In this document: piece after piece, positions 11,311 through 22,317 of the stretch
Layout of the letters: every line of letters starts with the position of its first letter
How positions within the stretch are numbered: position 1 is the first letter of the stretch
Assembly (NCBI GenBank): GCA_013420905.1
Contig: JAAXNY010000011.1
Coordinates: forward strand, 1,550,001-1,614,000
Reading direction: 5' to 3'
DNA length: 64,000 nucleotides
Source: Collybia mongolica
Taxonomy: Eukaryota; Basidiomycota; Agaricomycetes; Agaricales; Clitocybaceae
Notes under the pieces: generated by a model
The model's database searches: none
Told to the model about the DNA's origin: nothing
What the model saw: the letters and a program-made list of their open reading frames with translations, nothing else
Position numbers and translations under genes: made by a program

Positions 11311-12749
11311 GGTGATATGCCCCTGGGTGCATTTAGCATCATTGATCTGGTTGGTTAATACCAAGCCAAACTCCCTGAATGCAGCCTTCCTCTCCTCTTT
11401 CTTGCCTGTCAGCTTTGGAGAGTGTTCAATAGTTACCCTCTTGGCAGCCCAGTCCACAATATGGTGGCCAGGTTTGTGAGGGGGAAAGTGGGGGACACAT
11501 CATCACTACAGTCATGAGTCCATAATCCCTGATTTAATTTTCCGGTGCTTGGTGGGTGACATGCAGCTGACTGACAAATGTGCTTGCCTGTTGACCAGGT
11601 TCTGGTAGTGTGTCCCTTGGACAATGTCCTTATGTGGTAGTGGCTTCTTTCAACCAGCTTATGTATGTGTAAGTGGATGGGAGGTAGCCCTCCAAGGGTC
11701 TTGGATGCCCCTCTTGGGGTAGTCCAGAATGTGCCTGTGATCCAAAGAGCGGCTTTGCACTGCATTTTTCTCAGGAGTTCCAGGTGGCCTTTAATTCAGG
11801 CTCCCTCCACATTCCATATCTGGCACCCATACATTGCAATAGGCAGTATGCATGCATGGTAAAGGCCTCATGCAGAATTACCTAATGCAAGTAGGGCCCT
11901 GGTGGAAGTCAGGGCCTTATTCACATACATCTCCACATGTCTCTTGAATGTGAGACTGCAGTCAAAATAGAAACCCAGGTACCTCCAAATGAGGCCTGGG
12001 ACAAGCAGGGTTGCCCTGGTGTAGGGGGTGTGGCCTAGGTCAATGCTTAGGTTGGCATCTGATTTCTTCTTTGAAAAGTGAAACCCTTCTGACTTCATAC
12101 AGTATGTTCTAAGATTAGTCCCATGGCTCTTGTCATGGTAAAGATCAGGTCATAGACCCTCCTAAGAATGGCTATGTTGATATCCCATGCCTTTGATTGG
12201 GCTATAATTGTCCCATCATCAACATATGATATTAGATCTGATTCCCAGTTTCTCCTATAGAATTCTTTGAGGAGGACTGCGAGGGTGAGGGCAGACAGGA
12301 TTGGGGACAAGGCTCTGCCTTGTCCCAAGCCAACACTTGAATTGAGGGGGGGGGATTCATTGTCCCCCCACACATATCTTGTCTTCTGACCCACCAAGTA
12401 TGACCTGAAAAATACAACAATTTCTGGCACAAATCCTTGGCCTTCCAGGATGGTGATTAATACCTCATGATTTATTGTGGGAAAGTATTGGGTGAGGTCA
12501 ATGTGACAATGCTTGTCTTAAGTCCACATGACCATCCTTCTTGGACCACGTGAGTGAGGAAACACCCTGCATCTTCAGTTGAGTTCTGCTGAACCCCTCC
12601 AAACTGATGGGGGTGTAGGATACCCTCTGCCTGGGCTTCAAATTGCAGGTGGGTGGACAGCATTTTCTCGATCAGTTTCCCTAACATGTTAAGAAGTATG
12701 ATTGGGCAGTATGATTTTGGAGTGTCATAGGTCAGCTTCCCAGGTTTGG
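11311..12749 (-). pseudogene. LINE C reverse transcriptase, C-terminal part (broken)
   Basis: The segment begins with KPGKLTYDTPKS and passes through LLNMLGKLIEKMLSTHLQFE, a VGLGQGRALSPILSAL block and the catalytic YVDD at 12215-12226. It continues into the thumb region (GFHFSKKKSDANL, YLGFYFDCSLTFKRH) and the PPIHLHIHKLVERS block. At least three frame changes occur. The final block corresponds to the entry of RNase H in copy A and then stops at the TIR end near 11310, so RNase H is absent. Confidence 0.85.
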
Positions 12750-15245
12750 ACAGTACTTCACACTCCCCCACATCCTGCAGAGGATTCTGATTGGAATCCG
12801 GAATCCAGAGGAATGCAGGAGGATTTTGAGAAAGTTTTAAAACAGAAAATTCCTTTGAGGAATTCCACAATATTCTGCTCGGAACACAGAATTCCGATCA
12901 GAATCATCGGAATTCTGCAGAATTTTGAGGAATTTCTCACAAAGTGTGGAAGAAGAAAATTCTCAAAGGAATTCCGCAACATTCCGCTCGGATTCTGATC
13001 AGAATTCATAAGTTTTAAGTCAAAACAGTCAATAAAGTCAATAGTATATCTAACATTTTGGACTCCAACCAAAAGTCGTGCACCTCACTTACAGATCAGA
13101 CACATCACACATCCACCATCACTCTCACACTCAAACACAACCTCAAAGTGATCTTAATTAAAAGTAAGAACAGAGTATGATATCAAGTAGTGCCCCAAAA
13201 AAAATACATTGCTAAAAATACATCTCAACCTACACTGACCATATGCAAGCAAGATGCACACCCTGAAAAGAGAATGGTCAGTTGAAAGGGCAGAGTGTAT
13301 GCTTTCAGAAACACCCAGGCTCGGGATGTGTCGTTGAGCAGTCATCTTGCAGTTAATTAAATCAGTTGGTTACAGTTAGTGGCAGGTAAGAGCAGGTACT
13401 CACCATATGCAATGGCGAAGTGCATCGGGAAAGAGGTGTGGTCAATCAAAAGAGAACCATGAACGCTCTCAGGAACTTCCTCTCTTGGCGCATACGGTTC
13501 GACGGTTGTCATGCAATAAAAAAAACAAATTTATAGGGCCAGGATGAAGAGAAGGCACTCACCATATGAAACAAAGGCACAAACCGTGACAAGCGTGCGG
13601 TCATTCAATAGAGGAATAGGAACGCATCCAGGAACACCAAGCGTTATGCCATACAGATCAGCGGTTGTCTTGCAATAAAAAATTTGAGTTTATGGGGCAG
13701 GGTGATGAGGAGGCACTAACTTGGCATATGACAAAATCAATCGTTCATTGTGCGCATGGGACGTCAAGAAATAGAGAGTTCAGCGCATTCAGGAACCCTA
13801 GGCGTTTTTCTAAACGGCCCAGAACTCGGCACACAATGAGCAAAATGATTGGTGAGGAGATGAAGTGAGGACTTACTCACCTAGGGCCACTCCCGGGACA
13901 CTGCACATCCCACATGCTTAACGTCCGGCTCAGGGAGACATAGGATAATGAGGAACGTTAGTCATACCTGTAAAGAACATGGCGTTGGTATATCAGTTAA
14001 CAAGATGAAGGTAGGGGTAGATGACGAGGAGGTACATACATTGTATGGGGTACAAGCCATCGTTTCTTGAATGGCTGGTATGGCCATGTAGACACTAGGC
14101 GGGATGTTCAGGAACCGTCGGCGCTTTGCTGAACGGTGCAGGAACGATAATGGGGTGCTCAAAATGACAAGTTATGGGATAATGGCCAAGAACGCACCTA
14201 GGCAGATGCACAGGGAACCATATAACGAAAAGGACATATGTCCAGGTAGAGGTCGTCAATGACATTTAGGAAATGGCCTGGTTGTGGTAAACGGATGCGT
14301 ACTCGCTGTGGAAAGTGCGATTTAGTAAAAAAAGGGACAAAGTTGAAGTGTGACTCACCGAACGAGTGCGTGAGGTGGTTGATCTTTAAACAAATATTTT
14401 TCCACACCTGTCCTGGCATAATGCATCGATGATTAGTCACTAGCATGCGATATGAACAAGGTCTGGGGTGGTTACAGTATATTAGTGCATGCATATGGGG
14501 TTGGTAACATTTATGACTTGCAACAATATCGGTGATGTTGATGGGTAATTGGCCATGTTGAAGACAATTCATATGTCGAGTTAATACTGAAACAGCTTTG
14601 TTAGTTGAGATCAGAGTGACGCTGGATACAGAAAAAAAATGACATCAAACGGGTACGCACCCTGCCTTTGGCTTGGCGGCGCTTGCCTTGATGGTGGTGG
14701 CGGCTTTTGTGCGCTTGCGGGCTTCGTCGTCCTTGTTGGTCACTTAGGTGGCACACTTGCAACCATGGGTGGAAGGCAGGGGCGTCACACAGACGTGGCC
14801 GCTCCTCATCGTCGGGCGTTCAGCAGCTTCGGCAGCAGCAGCAGTGGCGGCGGCTTTGCGGGTTGACATCGTGATTTGGCAGAGTTTTTGCTGGGTTGCT
14901 GGGTGCTGGGTTGCTGGGCCTCAGTGTGGTTGAGGTTGATGATGTGCCCATTGTTGATTGATGAGGTGGCCAATAAGTCACGTGACTAAACACGTGACCA
15001 CAACGCGTCTATTATGTCCCTACAATGCTCCGGAATTCTGTCCAGGAATTCCGATAGAATTCCTGTGGGCTCTGTCAGAATTTCAGTGTTCTGAAGCCAG
15101 AATTCCTGTGGAATTTCATTCCGCTCGGAATCTGAGCAGAATCTGTTCGGAATTTTTGTCAATTTTTACAGCCATTTTCTATAACCTCTGCAGCCGAAAT
15201 TCTGACAGGAATCCACTGGAAGATGTGGGGGAGTGTAAAGACCTT
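12750..15245. mobile_element. 2.5-kb DNA transposon-like element with TIRs and 7-bp target duplication
   Basis: The ends share ACACTCCCCCACATC in inverted orientation (left about 12760-12774, right about 15222-15236). They are flanked by direct repeats GGTTTGG at 12743-12749 and 15246-15252; excision of one copy restores the LINE frame. The subterminal 200-240 bp on both sides (12780-13020 and 15030-15220) are packed with GGAATTC/GAATTCC motifs, which may be transposase-binding sites (inference). The interior has a ~160-bp tandem array and a minus-strand start near 14865 (MSTRKAAATAAAAEAAE). No DDE transposase or other known domain was recognised, so it is probably non-autonomous. A 7-bp duplication, or 8 bp with one mutation, would fit hAT-, P- or KDZ-like groups. 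Confidence 0.75.
13235..14665 (-). repeat. Tandem exon/intron array, period about 160 bp, inside the TIR element
   Basis: Candidate 5' splice sites (minus strand; plus strand reads ...ACTCAC/CATATG) fall at about 13240, 13404, 13563, 13725, 13883, 14039, 14197, 14358 and 14660, a spacing of 156-164 bp with one gap of two periods. Each unit has a ~105-bp exon followed by a ~55-bp intron ending in TTTTATTGCAAG or a decayed form. The best-preserved exons encode about 35 residues of the pattern TTADLYGITLGVPGCVPIPL...TLVTVCAFVSYG. Units toward 13900-14600 are more eroded and contain stops. No protein family was recognised. Confidence 0.6.
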
Positions 15246-15304
15246 GGTTTGGGAATGACAACCATGTGCGAGGCTTTGAAATGATCCGGCCAGTGCCCAC
15301 ATGA

Positions 15305-15797
15305 TGTTACAAATTCCCTTATCATGCACCCTATCTGTCTTTTTCTTCTTACTCACTGTTGCTTACTCATACTTACTAATATTGGTTTGCATTACTCAGA
15401 CAATTCTCCATTAGTCCTATTTATCCCATGCTTACTCATCCCCTTTATCTATATAACCAACAGCATTAATCCCTCTTATCTATACAACCAATAGTGTAAA
15501 GCATGCTTATCTATGCTTATTGGCTTATTGGACTCCTACATATATATAGGGATATTCTAGCTTAGTTAGTTCTTTAGCTTGACCTAGCTGAATTCACCTT
15601 ATTCATCTACTCTTGACTCCTCAATGCGAACTCGATCCTACTTGCCTTACAAAGGGAGTAGTGCATCTTTGAATGAACAATCTGACTTAGCCCTATTGAG
15701 GGAGTCATTAGACATTGGACTTATAGAGTCAATGGTCTAGAACAAACAAACAATAAACCAGACTAATCTAGAGGATAAGGCCTAAACAGCTGTAACA
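15305..15797. mobile_element. Solo LTR (493 bp) with 5-bp target duplication
   Basis: It begins TGTTACA and ends TGTAACA, a perfect 7-bp inverted repeat in the TG...CA format of LTRs. It is flanked by CATGA at 15300-15304 and 15798-15802. Removing it with one CATGA restores the LINE C reading frame. A TATATATAGGG motif near 15540-15550 could be the LTR promoter. No primer-binding site or gag/pol lies beside it, so it is a solo LTR left by LTR-LTR recombination. Confidence 0.88.
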
Positions 15798-16693
15798 CAT
15801 GACAAGCATGCGTTCGCCAACCAAACCATTACAGCCTGGGTTTGTGGATCTACCAGGATCACTTTTAGGTGCCTCCATGTGATGTTATCCGGCCCAGGGG
15901 CCGAGTTATTTGAGGTGCCTTGTAGGGCATCCTCCATCTCTTTGGAGCTGAATCTGGTCCACCCCCTCCTGGAGGTGGCTTTCCAATGGTCACCCATTTC
16001 AGCCATGTTGGTTGGCCTGTTATGTGTGGAGTTGAAGGTGCCGTGGATTGCTTCCCACAGTTTGACATTGGTAGTGCAAGGTCTGCCATTATGTGTCATT
16101 GTAACAGCAGCAGGGGCCTTGCGGGGCCCTACCCAGTCCATGAGGTCCCATGGTCTCTTGGTGGTGTGAGAAACCTCCTCAATGCATGCATCAAAGAACT
16201 CTTTTTTTGCCTTTCTGGTTTCCCTTTTCAGGGCTCTCCAGTCTTCTCTGTCATTTGTAAAAGCTGCCAGTGCCTTTGCATCTGCACAAGCCACATTCCA
16301 CCTCATGTCCCCATCAGGGCCCTTGACAGATATGGCAATTATGTCCCTGTGAGAAACAATGTCTGGTCTCAGCATTGGTTTGGTAGGCCGGAGCCTGCTA
16401 TGCACATATGTGAGGACTTGTGGTTGGGTATCAACACTGATACCCAGTGGTGCAAAGCACGTCCACTCTGGATGAGACAGTCCCCCAATAACCAGGTTAC
16501 TATCTTTTGCTGTGAGCAATGCAGTATGTCTAATTGTCCTCCAGGGTGGTTCCTGGATGAGTAATATGTCCCACTTGTCTTTTTCAGCCTCAAGTAGTGT
16601 TTCCAGCCAAGTTGTGTTCTTAGCTACATTCTGGCAGTAGATACACATGTTAAAAACTCTATTCATTAATACAGAGTTGTTGCAGTGAGGCAA
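15798..16693 (-). pseudogene. LINE C endonuclease N-terminus fused to RT N-terminus (internal deletion)
   Basis: One open frame starts MPHCNNSVLMN and has CIYCQNVAKNTTW and LLIQEPPWR, the first endonuclease blocks. At about 16330 it jumps directly to MRWNVACADAKALAAF and continues with RPWDLMDWVGPRKAP and NITWRHLKVI. Copy A carries the GDFN and PDHFPLLLD catalytic blocks in the missing interval. Roughly 200 codons are therefore deleted in frame, and the endonuclease is inactive. The frame continues across the solo LTR insertion. Confidence 0.85.
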
Positions 16694-18653
16694 TGATGCT
16701 CTCCAACCTGGGGGTGGGGTCCTGGAGGAGAAGCATCAGTGAGCTTACTAAGAGGGGTGACAACCAGGTCACCCACTTTGAACACCTTGTATTGTGCTAA
16801 GATCCACTCAGCATCAAATCTGTGCCACCAGAAGGGGCAACTGCTGGAGTCGGACTGGTGGCCTGACTTCTGACAGTTGACACATCTGTCTGTGTGTGGG
16901 CATGGCTGTCCTTCCAGGGTAGCCATGACAGGGGGAGTAGCCTTTGGTTGTGCTTTGCAGCATGCACCAAGGACTCGGTGGAAATTTTCAGCATGGGGCC
17001 TGCCACACTTTGGACATAGGATTGCCTGAGACGGGCATGCAGCCACTGTGGACCAATGCCCAAACCCCCAGCATCATGTGCAGATAGGCACACCTTTTCA
17101 TGGCCTTGCTTTCTCAAATCAGAGTCTGTGGGTCCCATATTGAAATGACGTACCCTCCAGTGCCTTCAGATTGGCGCCTCCATGTGAATCGTAGATTTCA
17201 AAGAACAGGAAGGCATTGCCCAAGTTCCCTGTTGCTTTTACCACTCTTGGGGGGGATGAGTGATAGAACCTAAGTGCCCACTTCTGATTGGCATTACACC
17301 TTTCCATAAGGATGCCAAGGGCCTCCTTAAAGTCACAGGAATGGGCTTCTTCTTCTCGTCCAATTTGGGCGAGAGTCCATAGAATGGGAAGTCCACCACC
17401 ATCACAGAAGACTTTGACAAGCCAGCTTCAACATTGATGGTGGTGTCCTTAGTGCCTCGCTTCTCTGCTGCTTGGATAAACCAAGCACGGATCAGGTCTA
17501 TGTCAGATTCTTTTGGGAGGTTGTTGCATGTGAGAGAGATGCTCCCGAGTGTTCTTTCCTCCGTTAGAATCTTGAGTTTTGAGTTACCTTTCTGTAAGGC
17601 TTCATTGAGGGTGTAGGTGCAAGGGTCTGAGCTCCACTGCACCTGCAGGGAAGAGAATACCAACAGTGACTTGCATGACTGCCCATATGTGGTAGACTTG
17701 TGTTTAAGTGGAGCACTAGTCTTGGGGGGTTGGGCTAGTGCCTGTTGCACTCCCATGATCTTCGAGGGGGGGAGGTGTGGGAAGGCCTGGGCCAACATCA
17801 CTAAACCTGCCTCATGTTCTGTCTGTGCTCTCTTTGGATTGGAGGGCCCAGGTACTGGTGGGAGGGTGGCTGCAATCTGAGAGTACAGCGGCCCTTGGGA
17901 CACTAACCCCATTTTCCTAAACAGATTATTATCAGGGTTCCTGCAGGAAGGTTGTGTGAACCTGGCAGTGCATCTAACACCTGCCAGGTCCAAGTTGCAA
18001 TATACATAGGACTTGTTTGGGTTAGGAAGCTGTCCTGGGGGGTTTATGGGTGGGGGTGCAGGGGCATGATGAGCCTTCTGTTCCTCAGATAATGCAGTGC
18101 AAACTGAGCTCGCAATGCTGTCAACAAATGCCCATGTGGTGGACCGAGGGTTGTGACCATGTAGGAAATTGCAGATGAACCCCTGTTTGACAAGGGTTCA
18201 TATGAGATGACCAGATGCCTCAACTAGGCTGTCCAATTCCTCAGTGTTCCATGTCCTCTTGTTCAGCTCGGCAAATTTGATGAACTCATTGATCCTGCAA
18301 ACAGACGTACAGGCAGCATTGGTGTCCATGTCCCATGTCTTGGGGTCCTTATGGAATGCAAAGTAGTAACCTCCTTCAAGGTCTTCTTCAAATGTGTTAG
18401 GATCAATGCCTGAAACATCAACCATCTCAGCATCTCCCTGGCTGTCTTTACCCTTTCCCTTAGTGGAACCTGGGGTAATGGTGGCATCCTCTTTGTCAAG
18501 GTCTGTGAGGGCATCAAACATCTCATCATCACTATTGACTGGAGATGGGTGGACAGAAGAGAAAGCTTTTCTTCTTGGCTTAGTCTTCTTGATATTGAGA
18601 GCCCTTAGAATGGACTGTTGTGAGGGTGTGTGGGTCGGCAATGGGGATTTCAA
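16666..18653 (-). pseudogene. LINE C ORF1 (gag-like), broken
   Basis: The N-terminal acidic region (NSDDEMFDALTDLDKED) leads to the EFIKFAELNKRTWNTEELDS block. An in-frame TGA follows near 18198, after which the same frame continues as TLVKQGFICNF. The central domain runs to about 17325, where a one-base frameshift joins it to a segment with FFEIYDSHGGANLKALEG. Zinc knuckles follow (CPKCGRPHAENFH and CVNCQKSGHQSDSSSCPFW), with another in-frame TGA just before CWGFGH. It is the most complete ORF1 in the window and served to recognise copies A and B. Confidence 0.85.
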
Positions 18654-18740
18654 TGGCGGGGGATGGAAGAATATAGTAGGAAGTGGATCAATTGACCCCC
18701 CCAGAGGCGGAGGATCAGGATCATTAGGATGATGAACAGC

Positions 18741-20164
18741 AGCATAGCCCTAGTAACAGTAGCGTTTGTTGGGAGCAGGTGGGCTCAACCATGCTGAATG
18801 ACAATAGTAGTTGTTGGTGTTACAGCGTATCTGATCTCTAACCAGATGGTGGTAAGAGATCAAGAAGAGTTTGTCCAGTACAATGTCTATGGATGACTAT
18901 GGGCACTACAAGGTCTGTTGGCTGATTGTGAGAAAAATCAGGGTTTGCTGATGATTGAACAAAACCAGAGAAACTTTGAGGGCTCTCGACTAAATCCATC
19001 TACTATCATATTGATTGATTGCAACGTGATCATCACCCTGTCTGCGACACTCAATCAAGCTAAGTATTAAGCTCTCTCATGGTTGTACCATGGATTGTCC
19101 ACATTGACTTTGACCCACATACATCCTACAGCAGCAAATTTGGAACCGACCTTGGTTAACCGACACAGGGCGTCACAGTGGAACAGCCCACCGCAACAAT
19201 GCAGCCCACTGCAACAACACCCCATCACTCCCCGCCAGCCCATAAGTGACCACCTAGGCTAATCATCATTTTCACGAAGACCAAAATTGCAACGTGACCC
19301 AATACCAGAGTAATTGTAAACTCTTACGAAAATCACGACTCTGGGCACTCGATGATTCGGCAATAATTAGTGGAAGAAACTTACCAATTAGTGAAACTCT
19401 TGAACGTTAACTTGGACCTTCATGCATCCCTTGGTGTCAAATGCATCATGGTTGGATGACCCATGGGTATACCATCTCCGACTTCTCGAGCCTCATTTAG
19501 CCACATATATATCATGATGTCTTTCACACACATTAACTATAGCATGATGAATAAGTGAAAGGTGTAGTATTTATGATTGAATAAAATTAACCCATAGCCT
19601 CGCGTTTGATTGGGCGGCTGTCTGTTGGGACGGGTACTATAGCTTGCACTCCTACTTGGGTTATAACAAGTATAGCACCACTGACAACTAGTCTCAAACC
19701 TTTCTTGTTTTTCCATCCCCACCGTTGCCCTCCAAGTTACTTCGACAACTGCTTTGTAAATGCCAGAAACACCCAAAGAAGCGGTGAATGCTGTGTTGAA
19801 TGGTATCTTTTGGGGTTCGGTCAGGTTCATCAGTATTCTAACAATTTTCTTTTTGGGCTTGTACAAGCTTGTACAAGTTGTGAAAGTGAGAAAGTGGCAA
19901 GTCGACAAGCTATGTCCAAATTTCTGCAAGTCTGGTTTGATTTCGTACAAAAAGTACTAAAGTCCACAAGTCCACAAGCACAAAAGCTCAAAACTTCAAA
20001 AGCTACGGTGTTATTTGTAATAAAAAAAACACAAGCATTAGAAAGGGGTTAAAACGAGATTAATGGGTGAATTTCGGGTTGCAAACTGGTAGAACAAGCA
20101 AAAGAATGGTAGAAAATGGAAGTACTGCAAAGAAAGACTGGGATTCTTATTAAAATGGTCTAGG
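18741..20164. other. No gene recognised; LINE 5' region and possible transposon subterminal repeats
   Basis: 18741-19000 may be the 5' leader of LINE C. From 19860 to 20000 there are repeated CAAG(T/C) motifs (TTGTACAAGCTTGTACAAG, CCACAAGTCCACAAGC). These resemble, in inverse orientation, the GACTTGT repeats at 22350-22450 on the far side of the Plavaka remnant. No spliced frame with recognisable domains was found. Confidence 0.45.
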
Positions 20165-20525
20165 TGTGTTACTGTGACAGCAGGAGTAGAAGAATGAGAC
20201 AGGGAGCAGCAGAAGAATGGAACAAGGGGACTAAAGCCGCGGTAATGCAATGTGATATTGACCTGGTCTGATAGGCATGTTGCTGGGATGGTGGGGGGCA
20301 GAAGCATGGGATGACGGGCAGCAGAGGAAGGAAACACAAAACGAGGGGCGGTAGAGCAATGAAACACGAAATGAGTGGCGGTAGACGAACAAAACAACAG
20401 GTGGTGGAAGAACGAGATGAGTGGCGATAAATGAATGAGAGGAGGAGCGATGAACCAACGAAATAACTTGAATGGGCGGTAAATGAACAAAAAGCAGCAG
20501 TAGAAGAATGAAACGGCATACCGAG
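20165..20525. repeat. Degenerate minisatellite, unit about 22-26 bp (GCGGTAGAAGAATGAAAC-like)
   Basis: Some fifteen imperfect copies of a purine-rich unit (GGCGGTAGA-GAA-GAAAC-GA-TGA) run head to tail and end just downstream of the stop codon of the DUF6532-like gene. It has no credible reading frame. Confidence 0.75.
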
Positions 20526-20531
20526 GGTGGT

Positions 20532-21615
20532 CTATTCATCAGATGACTTTGTTGGGCTACTGGGCACATAGATGTTGCGACGCCTTTGTGCCATTGCTGG
20601 GGCATTCAAAATCGGTACCTTCTGCTCTTGTTCGACCTGTGCCCCACATTTGCTCAAAATGCGATTCCAGCAGTGTTCCGTGAGATTCTTTGAATTTTCA
20701 ATCCAGTTGTCCGTCAGGTCTCTGACCTTCTCGCGAGAGAACTGGCCTTGTTCGACACGTTTACCAGTGGTAAACATATCGAATGCACAGTTGAGCTATA
20801 ATGACATCAAAATGAGGTGCGGACATTGATTAATATCGAGTACTAACAGCTGCTGCTGCTAGGCCAACAGCGCCTTGGGGACGGCCGAAGTCATGGCACG
20901 AGCCTGAGCAACATTTGATGAATGGAGTGAGGAGTGAGATCATGAACTCAGACTCAAAGATATTGATCGGAGGCTGGAAGCGGGAGGATTTAAGGCTGAA
21001 TGGTCAAGGTAATAAGCTAAGCTTACAATGTAATCGGGATGGGTGGGAGGGACAGTGCAATTGATGGGTGTAGGTGTTTCCCAGATGGCCAGACCATCAG
21101 CCTTTATTGCCCATCGAGCGTACTTGGCGATTGCCTTGGGATTATCCTTGTAGGGTTTGGTTTCAAAAAATTGCGTCACAATTTTGAGTGCCTGACAACC
21201 AAAATATGTTTGCCTGTCGTTCATATGATCCTTTGCCTATAAAAAACGTTAATCTGTGGATTTAAGGAAGCGACTAGGAACTACGTACCATTTTGAGGAT
21301 CTTGTCTCCGAAACTGACCTCAAATCCGGAATCTGGATAAACAATGTCTACAATATTTTGGATGGTATTCACAATATTAGATCCTGCGCCAGAAAGCTCC
21401 CAAGGGGATTTGACTGAACCGAGATAGCTGTTGAGCATCAGCAGGAATTGTGTCGCCCATGCAGCACGAGCGAACAGAGGTAGACCACAAGCATCAACGG
21501 ATGATGTGTTCCCTTCGGTGGATGGGAGGAGAGCAATGTGGTAAAGTGGTAGCCAAGGTCTTCCACAGTGGGGTTTTTTTTCGTTTTGTGGCGCGTTTTT
21601 TGTGGTATGTGTCAT
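20532..21615 (-). CDS. DUF6532-like basidiomycete protein (N-terminus uncertain)
   Basis: Four exons can be joined on the minus strand with good splice sites. Exon 1 ends at 21289 (GDKILKM), the intron is 21237-21288, and exon 2 runs to HPDYI. A 53-bp intron near 20975-21030 leads to exon 3 (PPINIFESEFMISLLTPF to RPQGAVGLAAAA). A last intron leads to exon 4 (LNCAFDMFTTGKRVEQGQFSREKV to the stop at 20532). The order (ETPTPINCTVP, FxRPQGAVGLAAAA, FDMFTTGKR) matches what I know of the DUF6532 family, which is common in Agaricomycetes and of unknown function. The first ATG in the open frame is at 21615. The region upstream of about 21480 looks unlike the family and lies antisense to the Plavaka fragment, so the N-terminus may be lost or spliced further up. 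Confidence 0.6.
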
Positions 21616-21714
21616 ATTTGTTTGTGTTGTTGTTGAGGAAGGACTTAGAGAGTTTTTCTCAACAGCCACGCGTCGTTCAATTCTTGCCTGATGGCCAACA
21701 TTTTTGGAGCTTCG

Positions 21715-22317
21715 TTGCACACCTCGTACAATGTCCAACCTGCTTTTTGAAATGCAGATCTCGAAGTGGCCTAACTAGACATCAGATCTCAGCACATAGA
21801 GAATTCACACCTGAATCTGAAGGTGATGATAACAAATGTTCAACATTTAACTATCATCCCAATTTAAATGGTAAATTTCGTTGATGATATCTTGGTGCAC
21901 GCTGATGGTTTACTCATAAAGGAATATGAACGATGGGATACTGTTTTTGTTGTGACTGATCCAGATTTAGAAGGGATGCGGGGCATGGCCATCAGATGAG
22001 CACTACTTTTCTTCTCTTTTTTGTTTGGGGACCAGTTGTACCCTTGTGCACTCATTAATTGGTTTGTTCCAGGAGATGAACCGGATGAAGATACGGGCAT
22101 GTGGATGGTACAACCGGAATTTGCGGGCAATGGACGTCACACCCTTGCTGTTGTTCACCTTAACTGTATCGCACGGGCAGCACACCTTCTCCCAGTCTAC
22201 GGATCCTCATTTGTACCAGAAGATCTTCATTTCTCGGATTTGCTCGATGCTTATTGTGCATTTTTTGTCAATAGAGTAATTGATCATCATACTCACGAGT
22301 TTCTATCTGAGTCATAA
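21715..22317 (+). pseudogene. Plavaka-type (CACTA-like) transposase, internally deleted
   Basis: The plus strand holds the two ends of one transposase. The N-terminal C2H2-like finger is CPTCFLKCRSRSGLTRHQ...H (about 21731-21800), followed by YHPNLNG. After a frame change near 21885 comes the C-terminal block: YERWDTVFVVTDPDLEGMRG, YPCALINWFVPGDEPDEDTG and VVHLNCIARAAHLLPVYG, ending in VNRVIDHHTHE and a stop at 22317. One more stop lies near 21998. Full-length Plavaka transposases are near 1000 residues, so most of the catalytic core is missing. Family recognition is from memory of Agaricomycete transposases. Confidence 0.75.

Larger units (their letters stand above)
11311..18740 (-). mobile_element. 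LINE copy C, split by a TIR element and a solo LTR
   Basis: ORF1 (18653-16666), endonuclease and RT N-terminus (16693-15798), a short RT segment (15304-15246) and the rest of the RT (12749-11311) are in order on the minus strand. Removing the insert 12750-15245 plus one 7-bp flanking repeat gives an open VVIPKPGKLT. Removing 15305-15797 plus one 5-bp repeat gives an open ACLSCGHWPDHF. This proves that the segments are one LINE. The copy also has an internal endonuclease deletion, nonsense codons and frameshifts. RNase H is lost, with homology ending at an unrelated TIR end at 11310. Confidence 0.88.

Noticed and set aside
13400..14660. CRISPR-like array
   Set aside because: The ~160-bp units are diverged throughout and have splice-like borders; eukaryotic context and no short invariant repeats with unique spacers.
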